Made by a program: the position numbers and the translations under genes. A model generated the notes under the pieces. It did no database searches. It was not told the origin of the DNA and saw nothing but the letters and a program-made list of their open reading frames with translations. From Williamsia sp. (lineage in GTDB: Bacteria; Actinomycetota; Actinomycetes; Mycobacteriales; Mycobacteriaceae), in the NCBI RefSeq assembly GCF_016462415.1, contig NZ_JAEMTF010000008.1, forward strand, positions 1 to 64,000: a DNA stretch of 64,000 nucleotides. The letters run 5' to 3'. Within the stretch, counting starts at the first letter, position 1, and each line of letters starts with the position of its first letter. This document shows positions 62,160 through 64,000 of the stretch, in pieces.

Positions 62160-63053
62160 TCAGTCGCGGTGCGCGGCCCGGTGTTCGGTCCCGGCGGTGA
62201 ATTCGGTTGCTGCCCACGAGGACAAGAGACGTAGCGCCTGCTCGGACGACGATCCCGGGGCGGCCGCATAGATGGTCAGTGTGAGTCCGGGTTCGGCGGC
62301 CATCTCGAGGCCCTCGTAGGCCAGGGTCATCTCGCCGACCACCCGGTGGTGGAAGGTCTTGGAGCCGGTACCGTGGTGGCGGACATCGTGCCTGCCCCAC
62401 TGCCGACGGAAATCGTCACTGCGGGTCGACAATTCGCCGATGAGGTCGTGGAGTTCCTTGTTGTGCGGGTCGCGGGCTGCCTCGGTGCGCAGGATCGACA
62501 CCGTGACCTCGGCGAACAGGTCCCAGTCCGGGTAGAAGGTGACCGCCCGCTCGTCGAGAAAGGTGTAGCGCGCGATGTTCGGCGGCTGCCCCGGCATGTC
62601 GAACACCTCGTCGTAGAAGGCTCGCGCGAGCGGATTGACCGCGAGGACGTCCATGCGCCCGTTGCGGACGAACGCCGGTCCGGCGGTGATCGCGTCCAAC
62701 GTCCACTGCAGAGTCTCGTGCGCCCTCCATGACGTCGTGGAGCGGCGGCGGGGCGGGCGGGCGACCGGACTGGCCGCGTGGGCGAGGTCGAACAGGTGGG
62801 CGCGTTCGGCGTCGTCGAGGAGCAGTGCACGCGCCAGTGCGTCGAGGATCTCCGGGGATGCGCCGCTGATCGAGCCGCGTTCCAGGCGTGTGTAGTACTC
62901 CACGCTGACCCCGGCCAGCACGGCCACCTCACTGCGACGCAGTCCGTCGACCCGACGGTTCGTCCCGGCGGGGAGCCCGACCACCTCGGGCGAGATCTTG
63001 GCTCGGCGCGAGGTCAGGAAATCCCGCACCTCCGCCTTGTTGTCGACGCCCAT
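62160..63053 (-). CDS. XRE regulator with MmyB-like ligand domain
   Basis: A 297-residue protein: helix-turn-helix (about residues 28-85: GLRRSEVAVLAGVSVEYYTRLERGSISGASPEILDALARAL) and an MmyB-like PAS-related domain (about 105-260: LDAITAGPAFVRNGRMDVLAVNPLARAFY, NIARYTFLDERAVTFYPDWD). This family often sits beside short-chain dehydrogenases, as here, and represses them. It is divergent from the SDR gene, 100 bases between starts. Confidence 0.92.
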   Translation of the reverse strand: MGVDNKAEVRDFLTSRRAKISPEVVGLPAGTNRRVDGLRRSEVAVLAGVSVEYYTRLERGSISGASPEILDALARALLLDDAERAHLFDLAHAASPVARPPRRRSTTSWRAHETLQWTLDAITAGPAFVRNGRMDVLAVNPLARAFYDEVFDMPGQPPNIARYTFLDERAVTFYPDWDLFAEVTVSILRTEAARDPHNKELHDLIGELSTRSDDFRRQWGRHDVRHHGTGSKTFHHRVVGEMTLAYEGLEMAAEPGLTLTIYAAAPGSSSEQALRLLSSWAATEFTAGTEHRAAHRD

Positions 63054-63153
63054 ACTGCGACGGTAGTCGGGGATCCGCGGTGGTGGGGGTCCCTGTGCGT
63101 GCCTCCATCGAGGAGGACTCCCGCACGCGCGCATCAGGTGCTGTGGTGGGGAC

Positions 63154-63921
63154 ATGACAGATCATCAGTTCGCAGACCGCGTCGTGTTCATCACCGGCGC
63201 CGGTACCGGTATCGGTCGGGCAACGGCCGTCGCGTTCGCCGAGCAGGGGGCATCGGTGGTGTGCACCGGCGTCGACGACGGGTCGACGGAGGAGACGGCC
63301 GACCTCGTTCGTGGTGCGGGCGGACGGGCCCTGTCGGTGCACTGCGACGTGACCGATGCCGAGTCGATCGCGAGCGCACTCAGGGCGACCGTCGACGAGT
63401 TCGGTCGCCTCGACATCGCGTTCAACAACGCCGGAGTCGAGCAGCCGGTGACCGCCCTGGCCGACATCACCGACGCCGACTTCGACCGTGTCATCGACGT
63501 GGACCTCCGCGGCACGTTCTTGTCCATGAAGCACGAGATCCCTCTGATGCTCGCGAATGGTGGCGGCGCGATCGTCAACACCGCCTCGGGCGCCGGGGTG
63601 ATCGGGATCCGTGGTCAGAGCGCCTATGCCGCAGCCAAACACGGGATGCTGGGGATGACGAAGTCCGCCGCCCTCGACTACGCCGATCAGGGGGTACGGA
63701 TCAACGCGATCTGCCCGGGCATCATCGACACCCCCATGATGGACCGGTTCTCCGGCGGCACCCCCGAGGGACGGGCGCGGGTGATCGCCCAGGAGCCCAT
63801 CGGCCGCATGGGCAGGCCCGAAGAGATCGCCTCCGCGGTGCTCTGGCTGTGTTCGCCGCTCGCTGCCTTCACCATCGGGCACGCGATGGTGGTCGACGGC
63901 GGCCAGACCGTGGGGTTGTAG
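63154..63921 (+). CDS. short-chain dehydrogenase/reductase
   Basis: A 255-residue classical SDR: cofactor motif [12 protein letters not shown] (residues 14-25), FNNAGVEQP, catalytic Ser (NTASGAG), Tyr and Lys in SAYAAAKHG (YxxxK near 154-158). It oxidises or reduces an unknown alcohol/ketone with NAD(P). It is probably regulated by the divergent MmyB-type gene. Confidence 0.93.
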   Translation: MTDHQFADRVVFITGAGTGIGRATAVAFAEQGASVVCTGVDDGSTEETADLVRGAGGRALSVHCDVTDAESIASALRATVDEFGRLDIAFNNAGVEQPVTALADITDADFDRVIDVDLRGTFLSMKHEIPLMLANGGGAIVNTASGAGVIGIRGQSAYAAAKHGMLGMTKSAALDYADQGVRINAICPGIIDTPMMDRFSGGTPEGRARVIAQEPIGRMGRPEEIASAVLWLCSPLAAFTIGHAMVVDGGQTVGL

Positions 63922-63923
63922 GC

Positions 63924-64000
63924 ATGCGGGCCGGCGGATCTGCCGCCGTTCTTGCCGCTGTGTTCGCGGTCGGCGCGTGCGCGTCCGGATCTGGATCCGA
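63924..64000 (+). CDS. start of a lipoprotein gene (cut by window end)
   Basis: An ATG two bases after the SDR stop opens a frame with a short signal peptide and lipobox: MRAGGSAAVLAAVFAVGACA, where VGAC is the lipidation site, followed by SGSGS. Only 25 codons are visible. It would be a membrane-anchored extracellular lipoprotein, co-transcribed with the SDR. Confidence 0.6.
   Translation, partial: MRAGGSAAVLAAVFAVGACASGSGS

Overview
The window is high-GC actinobacterial DNA, most likely from Gordonia or a close mycolic-acid relative (Mycobacteriales). The strongest evidence is the right half: the gene set metallophosphoesterase, ponA2-type PBP, whiB4, two ArsA-like ATPases, a DUF4177 protein, RidA, an MBL-fold protein, crp/glxR, nth, a TlpA-like protein, nudL, marP and an ephE-like hydrolase is the block known from Mycobacterium tuberculosis as roughly Rv3669-Rv3683.

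Left part (1 to about 33.8 kb): an accessory hypoxia/dormancy region. It encodes a DosR/DevR-type response regulator (24344-25009) and a DosS/DevS-type GAF-GAF sensor kinase (22437-24107) that keeps the His and Tyr aligned with the DosS haem-pocket residues. Around them lie homologues of known DosR-regulon members: a universal stress protein, three Acg-like nitroreductases, a CtpF-like P-type ATPase, an Rv2004c-like phosphotransferase/ATPase and two BON-domain proteins. I located ten 14-bp sites of the form GGGAC-N4-NGC(A/C)C or close variants, nearly all in intergenic regions directly upstream of these genes. They also lie upstream of genes not usually put in this regulon: a complete arginine deiminase pathway (arcA-arcB-arcC), an APC-family antiporter transcribed with the ATPase, and a five-gene redox operon (alcohol dehydrogenase, three transhydrogenase subunits, succinate-semialdehyde-type dehydrogenase). 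My reading is that oxygen loss would switch on fermentation of arginine to ATP, proton/NADP(H) balancing, aldehyde and alcohol conversion, and stress proteins. An N5-(carboxyethyl)ornithine synthase-like gene (28126-29286) may deal with the ornithine made.

From about 29.4 to 31.9 kb there are three ANTAR-domain regulators, then about 1.6 kb with no convincing gene, a frameshifted gene remnant, and terminators. This part ends at the 3' end of a tRNA-Pro(CGG) gene (34016-34089, minus). To the right of the tRNA the DNA is compact and core-like. No integrase or transposase was seen, so calling the left part an island is inference.

Right part (34.1-64 kb): a TetR regulator with twin operators and a divergent membrane protein; the conserved core block; an amidase-hypB pair without other hydrogenase genes; a MarR/hydrolase/cupin group; a holin-like protein; an XRE-cupin regulator divergent from a BenE-type transporter with a nested palindrome between them; a START-type protein; nhaA; a sulP-merR overlapping pair; an MmyB-type XRE regulator divergent from an SDR; and the first 77 bases of a lipoprotein gene at the window edge.
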